Positions 1-9,645 of a DNA stretch of 64,000 bases are shown one piece after another (the first letter of the stretch is position 1; every line of letters begins with the position of its first letter). Both the position numbers and the translations under genes were made by a program. A model generated the notes under the pieces. The model was given only the letters and a program-made list of their open reading frames with translations, was not told the origin of the DNA and made no database searches. Location of the stretch: contig NZ_MQVY01000002.1 in the NCBI RefSeq assembly GCF_002954385.1, positions 167,690 through 231,689 of the forward strand, given 5' to 3'. Source of the stretch: Tenacibaculum sp. SG-28 (lineage in GTDB: Bacteria > Bacteroidota > Bacteroidia > Flavobacteriales > Flavobacteriaceae).

Positions 1-2707
1 CCACTGGCAAATCATTGATGGTCAAAAGTACTTCCGAAGAAATAGCCTCAGTACATACGTTTTTAGTGCTTGTTAATACCAAACGATATTTATTAGAGGA
101 GGCACTCAACGGTGGATTTGTGATAGATAATTCCGCAGTTGTAGCATTACTGTATATACCTCCATTAGTGATTGCACTCCAAGATCCAGTTCCGCCAAGC
201 TGCACTTCCCATTGGTATTGCAATCCATTTGTTGTTTCCGTACTAATACTATAATCTGGTGTCGTGGTAGGGGGAACTCCCGTAAAAACCGTAGTACTCA
301 AAGAGGAAGATATGGATGCAAATAAAACTTCTTCTCCCAAACAAATTTCAGCTGAACTGGGCTCTGTGTCAATTTGTATTTTAGTGGCCTCTATTTCATT
401 TCCGGTCGTTCCATTATAACCTCCAGTCCCTCCAGTAACTTTACCATCAGAATCGTAGCCCGTGCCATCTAGAACACCATCAGAATTTGCATCTACTCCA
501 CCAGACTCTGAGGCATCAAAACAACCATCATTGTCAGAATCTAAATCTAAATAATCTGGAGTACCGTCGCCATCAGTATCCCGATTGGAAACTCCGTTCT
601 CCTCAACGGTATCTAAAATTCCATCATTATCGTTATCTAAATCAACGCTATCTTGAATTCCATCGCCATCGATATCTCCAAAAATATTAAGTACTTCTAT
701 TGGATCATCTGGGGTATTGTTAGAATCTATTTGATCTTGTGTATTGGTTATGGTATTTGTTATGGTACTAAAAAAGGCAGGACTATCAACAGTTGCAGTA
801 ATGTTTAGCGTATGTAGATCTCCAGCATCCATAGATCCAATTATCCATTCCGAATTTGTAGTAGACCAAGTACCATGACTTGGAGACGCACTTACAAAAG
901 TTAAACCGGCAGGAAGATTATCGGAGATTACTACATTGGTAACCTGATTTACGCCTCTACTCTCTACAGAAATATCAAAATTGACCACATCTCCTGCATT
1001 AAAAAATGTCGCGTCAGCAGATTTATTGAGAACAATATCTGGATTACAATGATATAAAGTAACTGAGTTAGAATCAAACTCACAAGTTCCTTGTGTTACC
1101 CTGAGAAAAATTTCTGCATACGATATATTTGCAGGTGGTGTATACGAAGAAGAAGTAGCTCCTTGTATTTCTTGACCATTCATAAACCACTTATAACTAT
1201 CAAAATTACCTGTTGCCTCTTCAATTGTCCCTCCTGGTAAACATCCTCCATTGGTAATATTCAAATCAATAATTGGAGCGGTATCAAATCCCGAAAAATA
1301 TCCTGCAATTCCAGCGGCTCCACTAAATCCTAAAAACCCAACAGATATTGGGCCAGAAGAATTTACTGTTACATCTCCATTTAACCCAGAGATATAAAAT
1401 GTTTTCCAATCGTTAGTTCCGGCTACGTTAATTGGTGCAGGAAGCGTGACTGGTCCGTTATCATCGGTAACGATAATATTTCCATTCGGGGTCGAAGTTG
1501 AGGCGATAATTGTAACTCCACCATTAAAAGGTAGTCCTGCTACATCGCGAATATTCGGAATTCTATCCAATACTTTTGGCATTAAACAATTTACTGGAGC
1601 TATAAAATTTAAACCTCCTGTCGGTTCTGTAGCAGCTCCCGCAAGGGCCTGATAGGCATACACGCTTTTGGAAGTATTTATATACATATTTGCTCCAACA
1701 CTATTTCCTGAGTAGTACGCAGAGGAAACTTCATAATAATCGCCATTGTTTATAGTAGTAACATAATTTCCTCCAATGTTTATATCTGTATTATTTTGTG
1801 TGGCTATAATTATAGGCTTTTCCATAGAACTGAGTCCGTTTCCTCTAACAAACACATATTCTCTACCTATAATATCTTCCGGTACTGGTTGGTCGATACC
1901 TCCATCTCTTGATGGAGAATTAGCCAAAATCATATTTAATAAGCCTCCATTACTGATAACAATATCTTTATCCGATTCGATAGAGGCTCCTAACCAGCCA
2001 TCTTCATTTGCAGCTGCTGCATCAAGCACTGCCTCAAGCACATAGGATTCACCAAAATCTAGAGTAATCGTTATTTGATTTGCAGTAATTCCAGCATTAT
2101 TAGTTCCTTGACGGAAAACACAATTTTGATGGTAACCAGATATCGTTATCGAGGTATTGTTTTCAGTAGCCATGATACCTAATGTTGCGGATTGTGAATT
2201 TGTGGAGGTTGACCTGAGAGGAATTCCTCCCCATTTGAATTTTTTACCCATCGCTTTTCTTCCTTTAGAGGTTAAGGATACTGCTTGCGCAGGTTGTCTT
2301 CCTCTGTAGTTCACATAAAATTTTTCACCTCCTGAAGATTCTATTCGTAATCCACTGTTAGACAAAACATTTCCAGTATTATTGTCGGTAACTAGAGAAA
2401 TGTTATTATCTCCATCGGGTAAATTATAGGTTATGGAATTCGCGTTGGATAAATTTTGTAAAGTAGCATAGGGCACATTGCTATTACCTCTATATAGAGT
2501 CACCGTGAACGAATTAGTCTCTGGTGTAGAAAGATAAATTGCTTGCTCTCGAACTGCTGTTCCGTCACCGACCTGCTTTAAAGGTGGTAGATAATGTAAA
2601 TCACTTAATTGTGCATATGCATTGGGTAAACTTAATACCGAAATAAGGAATAAAAGAAAGTAAAACTTTCTTGAACTCTTCTGAGAATTATGGAGATTAA
2701 TAAACAT
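1..2707 (-). CDS. Large secreted adhesin-like protein, N-terminal ~900 residues (C-terminus outside window)
   Basis: An open frame runs without a stop from an ATG at 2707 to the window edge. The N-terminus has a signal peptide ending near AYAQ. About 450 residues of beta-rich sequence follow that resemble the IgGFc-binding-like N-terminal region of Bacteroidota surface proteins (key stretch [10 protein letters not shown]). Next come a DUF11-like segment ([15 protein letters not shown]), acidic thrombospondin type 3-like calcium repeats ([37 protein letters not shown]) and a further beta-sandwich region. This architecture normally ends in a gliding-motility-associated or T9SS sorting domain, which would lie upstream of base 1 and cannot be seen. 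The likely role is a cell-surface or secreted adhesin exported by T9SS. The PorP/SprF-OmpA pair lies 3.5 kb away on the same strand. The family call is by eye. Confidence 0.75.
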   Translation of the reverse strand, partial: MFINLHNSQKSSRKFYFLLFLISVLSLPNAYAQLSDLHYLPPLKQVGDGTAVREQAIYLSTPETNSFTVTLYRGNSNVPYATLQNLSNANSITYNLPDGDNNISLVTDNNTGNVLSNSGLRIESSGGEKFYVNYRGRQPAQAVSLTSKGRKAMGKKFKWGGIPLRSTSTNSQSATLGIMATENNTSITISGYHQNCVFRQGTNNAGITANQITITLDFGESYVLEAVLDAAAANEDGWLGASIESDKDIVISNGGLLNMILANSPSRDGGIDQPVPEDIIGREYVFVRGNGLSSMEKPIIIATQNNTDINIGGNYVTTINNGDYYEVSSAYYSGNSVGANMYINTSKSVYAYQALAGAATEPTGGLNFIAPVNCLMPKVLDRIPNIRDVAGLPFNGGVTIIASTSTPNGNIIVTDDNGPVTLPAPINVAGTNDWKTFYISGLNGDVTVNSSGPISVGFLGFSGAAGIAGYFSGFDTAPIIDLNITNGGCLPGGTIEEATGNFDSYKWFMNGQEIQGATSSSYTPPANISYAEIFLRVTQGTCEFDSNSVTLYHCNPDIVLNKSADATFFNAGDVVNFDISVESRGVNQVTNVVISDNLPAGLTFVSASPSHGTWSTTNSEWIIGSMDAGDLHTLNITATVDSPAFFSTITNTITNTQDQIDSNNTPDDPIEVLNIFGDIDGDGIQDSVDLDNDNDGILDTVEENGVSNRDTDGDGTPDYLDLDSDNDGCFDASESGGVDANSDGVLDGTGYDSDGKVTGGTGGYNGTTGNEIEATKIQIDTEPSSAEICLGEEVLFASISSSLSTTVFTGVPPTTTPDYSISTETTNGLQYQWEVQLGGTGSWSAITNGGIYSNATTAELSITNPPLSASSNKYRLVLTSTKNVCTEAISSEVLLTINDLPV

Positions 2708-3601
2708 AGTAACTTTGATATTGGTTAAATATTCACAAGGAAACTCATCTAAATTCGATAATTTTGAAGATGCTTACAGTCAAATATGGATAAAGTGTAA
2801 AAACCTTTCGGTGAATCTCCTAATGAGAAAGACAACCAATCAAATCCCTTAAAAGAAGAATAATTAGATTAAAGTGTTACCAGTGCGCATAAGGTAGCCC
2901 TTAAAAAAATGTATATCCTTATTAGTATTTCTAATGTAAGTTTTTGTTGTCTTAATAAACAGTACCAAGCATATGATTATATCCAAAACTTATACTTGTA
3001 ATTCTAAAAAACGTAAATTTTACAATAGGTAACTTCTTTGAAAAATATTTTCATTCTTCACAAGGTATTTTAAAGAAGAAATGTAGAGGTCTTTTATCAC
3101 TAATTATTGAAAAAAAGATTGTTGTATATGAAATAAAACCTATGATAGCCTCTTTGAGATTAAGGGTAAGATTTTAGAGGATATAAATTGAAAACTTAGT
3201 GATATTTATACAGGGTAAATATTCCGTTAAAAATAGTACCACTTGCCTTATCCATTCTAAAAAGCTGTTTAGGTTTTTGTATTGTACTAAAGCAATTATG
3301 AGTTATTAGCGCATTAAAAATATATTTTTAGACAGAGAGTCCCATTTCGTTCTGTGCTTTAATTAGACCACAAAATTAAGAAAATATGGAATAAAAAAAC
3401 CACCTATTCAGATGGCTGGAGTTTTATTGTTAAAAATGAATTGCTCTAGAACATACATTAGCTATTTACTATAGGCGTTATTATGTTCTAGAGCAATTCA
3501 TTAGTAACTCTATTGTTTATTAAGAGAGGATAGCTTTGGTTTGATATATGTATAAAACTATTCGTGTTAGTACATAGTATAAACCAAAATAAACCATAAA
3601 T
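2708..3601. other. Gene-poor AT-rich stretch upstream of the adhesin-like gene
   Basis: About 890 bases with no credible reading frame on either strand. It should contain the promoter of the adhesin-like gene starting at 2707. The only clear structure is the long inverted repeat at 3435-3502. Nothing else is recognised. Confidence 0.5.
3435..3502. repeat. 21-bp perfect inverted repeat with 26-nt spacer, possible terminator
   Basis: The arms 3435-3455 and 3482-3502 are exact reverse complements (21 of 21), centred on the motif GCTCTAGA. On the minus strand the second arm is followed by a T-rich tail. The hairpin could therefore terminate the minus-strand pair that ends at 3602, about 100 bases away. 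The long stem and 26-nt loop are unusual for a simple terminator, so a small repeat or MITE-like remnant remains possible. Confidence 0.6.
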
Positions 3602-4189
3602 CTATAAATGGTTCCAACTAACCCCGATACCAAAGGATACAGATTCAGAATTGAATTTAATGGTAGGTGCAAAAAACCAGTTTTTGACACCGATAAAATA
3701 TTTAACTCCAAAATCAATAAGCGTAGTTCTAAACTGCGAAACTTTATTCCTATTAATTTCACTTATGTGATTGTAGGATGTAATACCTGTTAAAAGATAA
3801 AAGCCTTTGTATGCTTCTATCCCGAAATTTAAGGAAACCCCACGCACTTGTCTCCGTAAATACTTCCTCTCACTACCTAAATTATGTTGTGTGTGAACAC
3901 AATCGCAATCCTCGAAAACCTCTTCATAGCTTCCCTGGCCCTCTGACAAAGGTAATTTGTCAGAGTAGTAACCAGAGTGCTCCATTCCGAATAATATTCT
4001 GTTGGCCCATTCTCTTCCCTCTCTTTGGTTCATGTCCATAATAAAGTTAAAGCCAGCCATATACCCATTACCTAGATCCTTATCTTTGTTGGAGGATAAT
4101 CCAGTATATAATTCAAAACGTTGCCCAAATGAATCCATTGTAAATAATAGAATTATAATAAGGAACAATTTCATCAATTTATTTTCCAT
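3602..4189 (-). CDS. Hypothetical outer-membrane protein, small beta-barrel type
   Basis: 195 residues starting MENKLMKLFL; the inner Met6 is an equally good start. A signal peptide ends near DSFGQ, followed by alternating beta-strand segments and a C-terminal aromatic-rich strand ending SFGIGVSWNHL, as in small outer-membrane beta-barrels. A cysteine pair (CDC) lies mid-protein. The start is 3 bases after the stop of the upstream lipoprotein gene (4193-5089), so the two are almost certainly cotranscribed and probably act together in the envelope. No specific family recognised. Confidence 0.6.
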   Translation of the reverse strand: MENKLMKLFLIIILLFTMDSFGQRFELYTGLSSNKDKDLGNGYMAGFNFIMDMNQREGREWANRILFGMEHSGYYSDKLPLSEGQGSYEEVFEDCDCVHTQHNLGSERKYLRRQVRGVSLNFGIEAYKGFYLLTGITSYNHISEINRNKVSQFRTTLIDFGVKYFIGVKNWFFAPTIKFNSESVSFGIGVSWNHL

Positions 4190-4192
4190 ATT

Positions 4193-5089
4193 TTAGCAAT
4201 CCGTACAGTTTATTTCAACCCATTCTTGGAAAGTTAAATTCACTTTAGATTCTCTAAATAATTCATCATCTTTTATGATATACGAACAAGTAGTTGATGT
4301 TGAAGCTGTAACTTCAATTTTTCTTGTAAATGTGTCAATAAGTGTCCCATTTGCAGAATAAATTTCGGCTTTGATGGTAATTTCATTTCCATCTACAGCA
4401 TCGTCATTTGACCAATAGTTAAAAGCCACATCATTTTCTTCTAATTTGTACTGTGTGCTCTCTACACCATTTACATCAATAAAACTAACCATGGCATAAC
4501 CTTCGGTTTTATAGATAGCATCGTTTGCCCATTTTAAAGAAGAAATTCTTCTTCCGTGTTGTGTAGTTAAATCCACATTAACAATATTTGGCCCGGCTGC
4601 TTTAATTTCTTGTGTAAATGGAGTATTGTTATATAACACGTAAGGATTTATGGTCTTATAATCCTCTAATTTTTGTGTAATATTACTACTTGTAGCACCA
4701 TTTTTTTCAAAATCCGTTTGAAACAACTGATCGCTGTCTGTTTTAGTAGTAACTACAACTTCATTAGGTCCAAGCGCAATATCTTTTACTACAAAGTTAG
4801 AAGCAGCTCCTGCTTTATTATTTTTTACAAGTTTAAAATTTTCAGCTTTAGCATAGGCAGAAACAGTTTGCGTGAAGGTCATGTCTACTTCACTTACCCA
4901 AGGGTAAATACTTCCTCTTTTAACATCTTTGTTAGAAGCACTAGCTCCCTTACCTGCTGTTTCTGGCGTTTGATTTACTATTGCAACAATTTCAGCTTTT
5001 GGAATTGCATTTATTCCAGTTTCATCCTCAGATTCAGAACAGCTAAAAAATAGAACTGACGCAAACGATAGTAATAATAATTTTTTCAT
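4193..5089 (-). CDS. Hypothetical lipoprotein
   Basis: The frame is open upstream to 5146, but MKKLLLLSFASVLFFSC at 5089 is a textbook lipoprotein signal peptide with Cys17 as the lipidation site, so that ATG was chosen. The mature part, about 280 residues, is acidic and serine/threonine rich. It ends in a Cys-containing tail (CSYIIKDDE, then EINCTDC) that could form a disulfide. It lies 3 bases upstream of the small outer-membrane protein gene, forming a two-gene operon. The function is unknown; no catalytic motif is seen. Confidence 0.6.
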   Translation of the reverse strand: MKKLLLLSFASVLFFSCSESEDETGINAIPKAEIVAIVNQTPETAGKGASASNKDVKRGSIYPWVSEVDMTFTQTVSAYAKAENFKLVKNNKAGAASNFVVKDIALGPNEVVVTTKTDSDQLFQTDFEKNGATSSNITQKLEDYKTINPYVLYNNTPFTQEIKAAGPNIVNVDLTTQHGRRISSLKWANDAIYKTEGYAMVSFIDVNGVESTQYKLEENDVAFNYWSNDDAVDGNEITIKAEIYSANGTLIDTFTRKIEVTASTSTTCSYIIKDDELFRESKVNLTFQEWVEINCTDC

Positions 5090-6228
5090 TTTTCTTAAAT
5101 TAGTAGTGGTTAACATTGTCACTTTTAGCAAATTGCAAGGCAGCAACCTAACCTTTAATGTTTATATCTTATTATTTTACAGGAAGACAAAAACCTTCCG
5201 TTACGATTTCTTGCATTTCAAAAAACCGATTTACATAATTTAAAAAATCAAGTAGTAAGCAGATATAAATATCTGACTACCAGTTAATAGTTTAATTTCG
5301 AATAAAAATAATGTTGAAATATAAATTCTAACAAACTAAGCCTAGTGCAAATAATTTTCATTTGTACTAATGGATAATAATTTTGTTTGAATATCTGGAT
5401 ATAAAAAGCTTGATCAAGCATATACTCCCCCCAATTATTACAAGTAGTTTTTAAAATCTAAAAAAACAATTTGAATAATTTAATTTCCCCAATTCAAAGT
5501 TAGATACTATTTTAAGTACTTTTTAAAGAAATCCTTTGATGTAAAAAAATTAAGTCATAAACGTTAAATCTTAAAGCCTAAAAGTTTGTTTTTTGTGCAT
5601 TACTTTAGTAATATTTATCCTATTATATCATTTTATTGGAATACCTCTTAAGCAAAAATCCTTTGAAGTATGGAGGTATAAATCTAACGTGTGTGTTTTC
5701 TCAACACAAGTTTGTATTCCTAAAGCATCCGAATTGTAATACCACATATAGTGTTAATAATGGGAATAAAAGAATAGTAGTACATAAGTCAAAAATTAAT
5801 AGAGAGAATATTTAGGCGCTGAAAATGCATCTTACTTACCTTAATTTTAAAATACAATACAGTAAATCTAACAACCTACTTCGAAGAGATAATTTTAATA
5901 CGATCACTTATATAAGGAATTATGGTTTGTAAAAATTTATTAAGAATACAACTGTATTGTATACTTACTCAAGAAACAATTTTACAATTGTTTTAGAAAT
6001 TGGTATAAGAGATGATGATAAACCTAACATATGATAAAAGAGTACCATAATTAGAAGAAAGTGGAAGTCTAGAAAAAGAGCGGTTGAAATAAAGTACTAG
6101 ATGAGCACAAACCAATCGAAAACATAAATTACTACCTAAGTCCTAAAAATAAACACTGGTTAAAAAATCTGCCTAAAGATAATGGGCATAGGTTATTTTT
6201 CTATAGCCTAAGCGTAAAAAACATCCTA
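5090..6228. other. 1.1-kb AT-rich stretch without recognisable genes
   Basis: Neither strand has an open frame longer than about 60 codons with a plausible start. The base composition is even more AT-rich than the neighbours. A short plus-strand run near 6046-6090 reads LEESGSLEKERLK between stop codons and could be a relic of a helical protein, but it is too short to name. No tRNA, strong terminator or long repeat was found. Confidence 0.45.
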
Positions 6229-8160
6229 TTATTTTATAGTATCACTAACTATAATAAAGTATGATCTTCTGTTCTTTGCATGTTCCTCTTCAGAGCATTT
6301 GCTCTGATTATCATCTCCACAGTCATTCAATAATTGAACCTCTCCATAGCCAATAGCACTTTCTATACGATCTGCGGATATTCCTCTAGAGACTATATAA
6401 TCACGTGTTGCCTTTGCTCTTTTGTCGGATAGTGTTTTATTATAAGATCTAGACCCCCTGCTATCTGTATGAGACTCTATCTTAATGATCATATTTGGAT
6501 GATTATTCATTACAGAGACAATATGCTCTAATTCATATTCTGCTTCCTCTGTGATAGTATGTAAATCATATGCAAAATAAATGGGATTAATAACAATTTG
6601 ATCGTCTACAACAAGCGGAGTTATTGTAAAATCTTTTTTAACTTTTACATTCTCTTTACTTACGTATTCATTCAAATGTTGAATAGATTTATAATCCTCT
6701 TTGGAGGCTGTAATATTGTAATATTTGTCGCAATCTACATTTGAAAAAAGATAAGATCCATTATTTTTGGAATACGATTGTGCAAGAATCACTCCACTTT
6801 GATCCATTAAATTGATAGTAGCACTTTTCAAAGGTAAACCTGTTTTTGCATCGGTAACTATACCACGTATAGAAGCATTACAATAATATATTTTAAAACT
6901 ATAAATATCGTCATCTCCCTTACCTCCCTCTCTGTTAGAGGAGAAAAAGCCAACTAACTTTGCCTCATTACTTACAAATCCAAAGTCGTCTCGTGGTCCG
7001 TTAATTGGAACTCCTAAATTTACAGGCCCTTTGTTATTTTCCTCCAAGGATACCTCAAAAATATCCAAACCACCCAAGCCAACATGCCCGTCGGAAGCAA
7101 AATATAACATGTTATTCGCCCCGATGAAAGGGAATAATTCTTTGCCTTCGGAATTGATAGCTTTCCCGAGATTTTCAGGTTCGGAATAACTTCCATCAGA
7201 ATTTATGGATACTTTGTACAAATCTGTCTCTCCAAAACCTCCTGGTTTATCGGAAGAGAAATAAAGAGTTTTCTCATCTGCGCTAAGGGCTGGATGACCT
7301 GATGAATATTCGTCATTATTGAAGGGTAACTCTTCCACACGCCCCCATCCTTTAGAACCTTTTTTAGCCTTGTAAATTTTTAGATTTGCAACACGCCTTT
7401 TCCCACCTTTCAAGCGTTTACCATCGTTGTTATCTCTTGTAAAATAAACTGTACTTCCATCATTTGTGAAAACAGGATTAGATTCGTGAAATTTGGAACT
7501 TAAGGTTGTTACTTTTTTGACATCACCCGCGTCCAGTATAGAATTATCATTTACATATATCTGTCGCGACTGGTAAATATTCAAAAATGGTTGGTTATTC
7601 CAAGCATATAGTTTCTTGTTCTGAGCATCTGGTCTAGTAGAAGAAAAATAAAAAAAATCGTTTTGCATAAACCCACTAAACTCAGAAAATTCTGTATTGA
7701 TAGACAAGTTATGGATATTGATATATTTTTTAGAGGTATTAGAGAGTTCCTCAAAATAATTGGAATTCTTTTCCAAATCAGCAACTCGGCTATCTTGGTT
7801 GTCAATCGCTTTTAGTTTTAGTAACCATTGGTCAGATAATGCAATTTTACCATTGGTTTTTAAAACCTGTGCATACCTAAAAACATGCTCTGAAGAGGCT
7901 ATGTTTTCATACTTACGCATCAATTCAGCGTATGCCTTCTCTGCTTTTTGATAATCTGAAATAAAATAATACGAATCTGCTAAGCGACTCATAACCACAT
8001 AAGAATTATCGCCTTTATCGTGAATAATTTGATAAAGCTCTGCTGATTTTTGATATCCAAACTCTTTAAAATATCTATCCGCTGCATACCGGCGTTGGCC
8101 ATGGGTATTAGAAATATTGATTACTACCAATAAGACGAGTAAAATATATCTGGTGTTCAT
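6229..8160 (-). CDS. OmpA family protein with TPR-like, PD40 and carboxypeptidase-regulatory domains (T9SS/gliding-associated)
   Basis: 643 residues. Signal peptide about 1-22 (ends THGQ). TPR-like helices about 25-150. WD40-like/PD40 propeller blades about 165-420, with repeated YFSSxRP, LYFSSDKPGGFG, LYFASDGH and FFSSNREGG. A CarboxypepD_reg-like fold about 425-510 (IRGIVTDAKTGLPL). A C-terminal OmpA peptidoglycan-binding domain about 525-640 (ESHTDSRGS, SDKRAKA, then NRRSYF). This architecture matches PorE-type proteins that tie the type IX secretion machinery to peptidoglycan. It lies 15 bases downstream of the PorP/SprF gene and is cotranscribed. The pair commonly serves a dedicated large T9SS cargo. 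Confidence 0.88.
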   Translation of the reverse strand: MNTRYILLVLLVVINISNTHGQRRYAADRYFKEFGYQKSAELYQIIHDKGDNSYVVMSRLADSYYFISDYQKAEKAYAELMRKYENIASSEHVFRYAQVLKTNGKIALSDQWLLKLKAIDNQDSRVADLEKNSNYFEELSNTSKKYINIHNLSINTEFSEFSGFMQNDFFYFSSTRPDAQNKKLYAWNNQPFLNIYQSRQIYVNDNSILDAGDVKKVTTLSSKFHESNPVFTNDGSTVYFTRDNNDGKRLKGGKRRVANLKIYKAKKGSKGWGRVEELPFNNDEYSSGHPALSADEKTLYFSSDKPGGFGETDLYKVSINSDGSYSEPENLGKAINSEGKELFPFIGANNMLYFASDGHVGLGGLDIFEVSLEENNKGPVNLGVPINGPRDDFGFVSNEAKLVGFFSSNREGGKGDDDIYSFKIYYCNASIRGIVTDAKTGLPLKSATINLMDQSGVILAQSYSKNNGSYLFSNVDCDKYYNITASKEDYKSIQHLNEYVSKENVKVKKDFTITPLVVDDQIVINPIYFAYDLHTITEEAEYELEHIVSVMNNHPNMIIKIESHTDSRGSRSYNKTLSDKRAKATRDYIVSRGISADRIESAIGYGEVQLLNDCGDDNQSKCSEEEHAKNRRSYFIIVSDTIK

Positions 8161-8175
8161 AAGGTCTCAAACTTT

Positions 8176-9093
8176 TTAAAAAAATCTTGGGGACTTCATT
8201 GGCATACCTCTAAAAATCTCATAACGCATCATGAGTTCGTGTGTTCCCGAATTGTAATTACTGTAATTAGAGGTAGTTAAATCATACGCATAACCAATTT
8301 GAAATGTATCGCTTACTTGAAATCCTAACAAAGCACTTATAGAGTCTCCCCAACGATAGGCTATTCCTGTTCTAAATTTATCATTAAACAAGAAATTGGC
8401 GGAAATATCAAGCGACAAAGGAGCTCCACTTACTATTTTGGATAAAATTGCTGGTTTAAATTTGATACTTTCATTTAAGTCAAAGACAAAGCCAGAAATT
8501 AGAAAAAAGTGGGTTCTCTCTTTGGCAACGGTCCCTCCTGTAGAATCATCATAGTGATCTGTTCTTAAAAAGTTAGGAATAGATAGCCCTACATACCAAT
8601 TAGGTTGATAATAATAAATACCTGCACCTATTGTTGGTAAGAGCTCATTAATAGGAGTGGCTAATTGGTTATCGTCTTGGTCTTGGTATATTCCCTTTGT
8701 CCAATCTACGTTTAACAACCTTCCTCCTAATTTTAAACCCAAAGCAAGATTTCCCTCTTCACTCGTTCGAATCGTATACGACACATTCGCGTCTAAATAG
8801 GTTTCTGTAGCAGGGCCTATAGCATCGTTAACTAAATTAAACCCAAGCCCAACACCGCTGTAACCTAATGGCGTATCGTAACTTAATGTTTGTGTATCAG
8901 GAGCACCTTCTACACCTACCCATTGGGTTCGGGCAAGTAAATTAAAAACACTATGTCCTTTTGAACCAACATAGGCAGGATTAATACTCATAGTATTAAA
9001 CATATATTGGGTGTATTGTGGGTCTTGTTGAGAATAAACTGCACTACTTATAAGTATGATAAGCATAAATACTTTTTGCAAATTTTGCCTCAT
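8176..9093 (-). CDS. Type IX secretion system membrane protein, PorP/SprF family
   Basis: 305 residues from the ATG at 9093 (MRQNLQKVF). The frame extends to 9171, but those extra residues precede the signal peptide and look spurious. The mature N-terminus QQDPQYTQYMFNTMSINPAYVG is the hallmark of PorP/SprF proteins. The rest is a beta-barrel with many GxGLGF and RTGIAYRW strands. These outer-membrane proteins attach to T9SS-exported adhesins that carry type B sorting domains. The OmpA/PD40 gene follows after 15 bases. The adhesin-like gene at 1-2707 on the same strand is a plausible client, though SprF genes usually sit directly beside their cargo. Confidence 0.92.
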   Translation of the reverse strand: MRQNLQKVFMLIILISSAVYSQQDPQYTQYMFNTMSINPAYVGSKGHSVFNLLARTQWVGVEGAPDTQTLSYDTPLGYSGVGLGFNLVNDAIGPATETYLDANVSYTIRTSEEGNLALGLKLGGRLLNVDWTKGIYQDQDDNQLATPINELLPTIGAGIYYYQPNWYVGLSIPNFLRTDHYDDSTGGTVAKERTHFFLISGFVFDLNESIKFKPAILSKIVSGAPLSLDISANFLFNDKFRTGIAYRWGDSISALLGFQVSDTFQIGYAYDLTTSNYSNYNSGTHELMMRYEIFRGMPMKSPRFF

Positions 9094-9645
9094 TTCTTGT
9101 CTATTTTTTTTTAATATAATAACATTAAGTCTTGTAAAAAACATACTTGAAAACGTAAATAGTTGATTCATTATAGGTAATATACAAAATATTACAACAC
9201 AATCTATCTAATTTATATCGATTGAATGATACTGTCGATAAAGAGTTCGAATTATGTATAATTTACCAAGGTAAATTTAGTTTGTGTGTAAACTCTAAAG
9301 TATCCCTCTAATAAATTACGTTTATAAACTTTATAACTCTCTTTTTTGGCTCTCTTAGAAAACTATCTTACAAAATACGGTGATGAATCGCTTACATTCT
9401 CAAGCTGCGAAGATACAATTATTTGCCATAATTGTAAAAATCAATTAGGGTATCGTAAAAAGCTAATAATATGGTTTTAAACTGTTTGTACTATAAAAAA
9501 TATTTGTAAATCTGGAAGTAGGCGTTCCACTTCATTTCCCAAAACAAATCGAAACAAAAGAAATCATAATTTTTAACTTTGAAATTAATTTCAAAGTTAC
9601 ACTGCACTAACTTCCAAAGGAAAAATTCTTGGCTTAAAACTGCAC
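9094..9645. other. Intergenic stretch upstream of the PorP/SprF operon
   Basis: About 550 bases without a gene. It must hold the promoter of the PorP/SprF-OmpA pair, but no convincing -33/-7 pair was found. It contains the perfect palindrome at 9574-9599. Confidence 0.5.
9574..9599. promoter_or_regulatory. 26-bp perfect palindrome, candidate operator
   Basis: The half-site TAACTTTGAAATT is followed directly by its exact reverse complement with no spacer. It lies 46 bases past the S41 protease stop codon and about 480 bases before the PorP/SprF start. A spacerless dyad without a T-run is more like a dimeric protein binding site than a terminator. Its core GAAATTAATTTC resembles that of the palindrome at 25584-25609. 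Confidence 0.5.

Noticed and set aside
15..2045. Several short plus-strand open frames in the first 2 kb
   Set aside because: They are antisense shadows of the long minus-strand open frame that crosses the window edge.
3520..3762. 80-codon minus-strand frame
   Set aside because: It overlaps the better-supported 3602-4189 gene in another frame and has no signal or domain.
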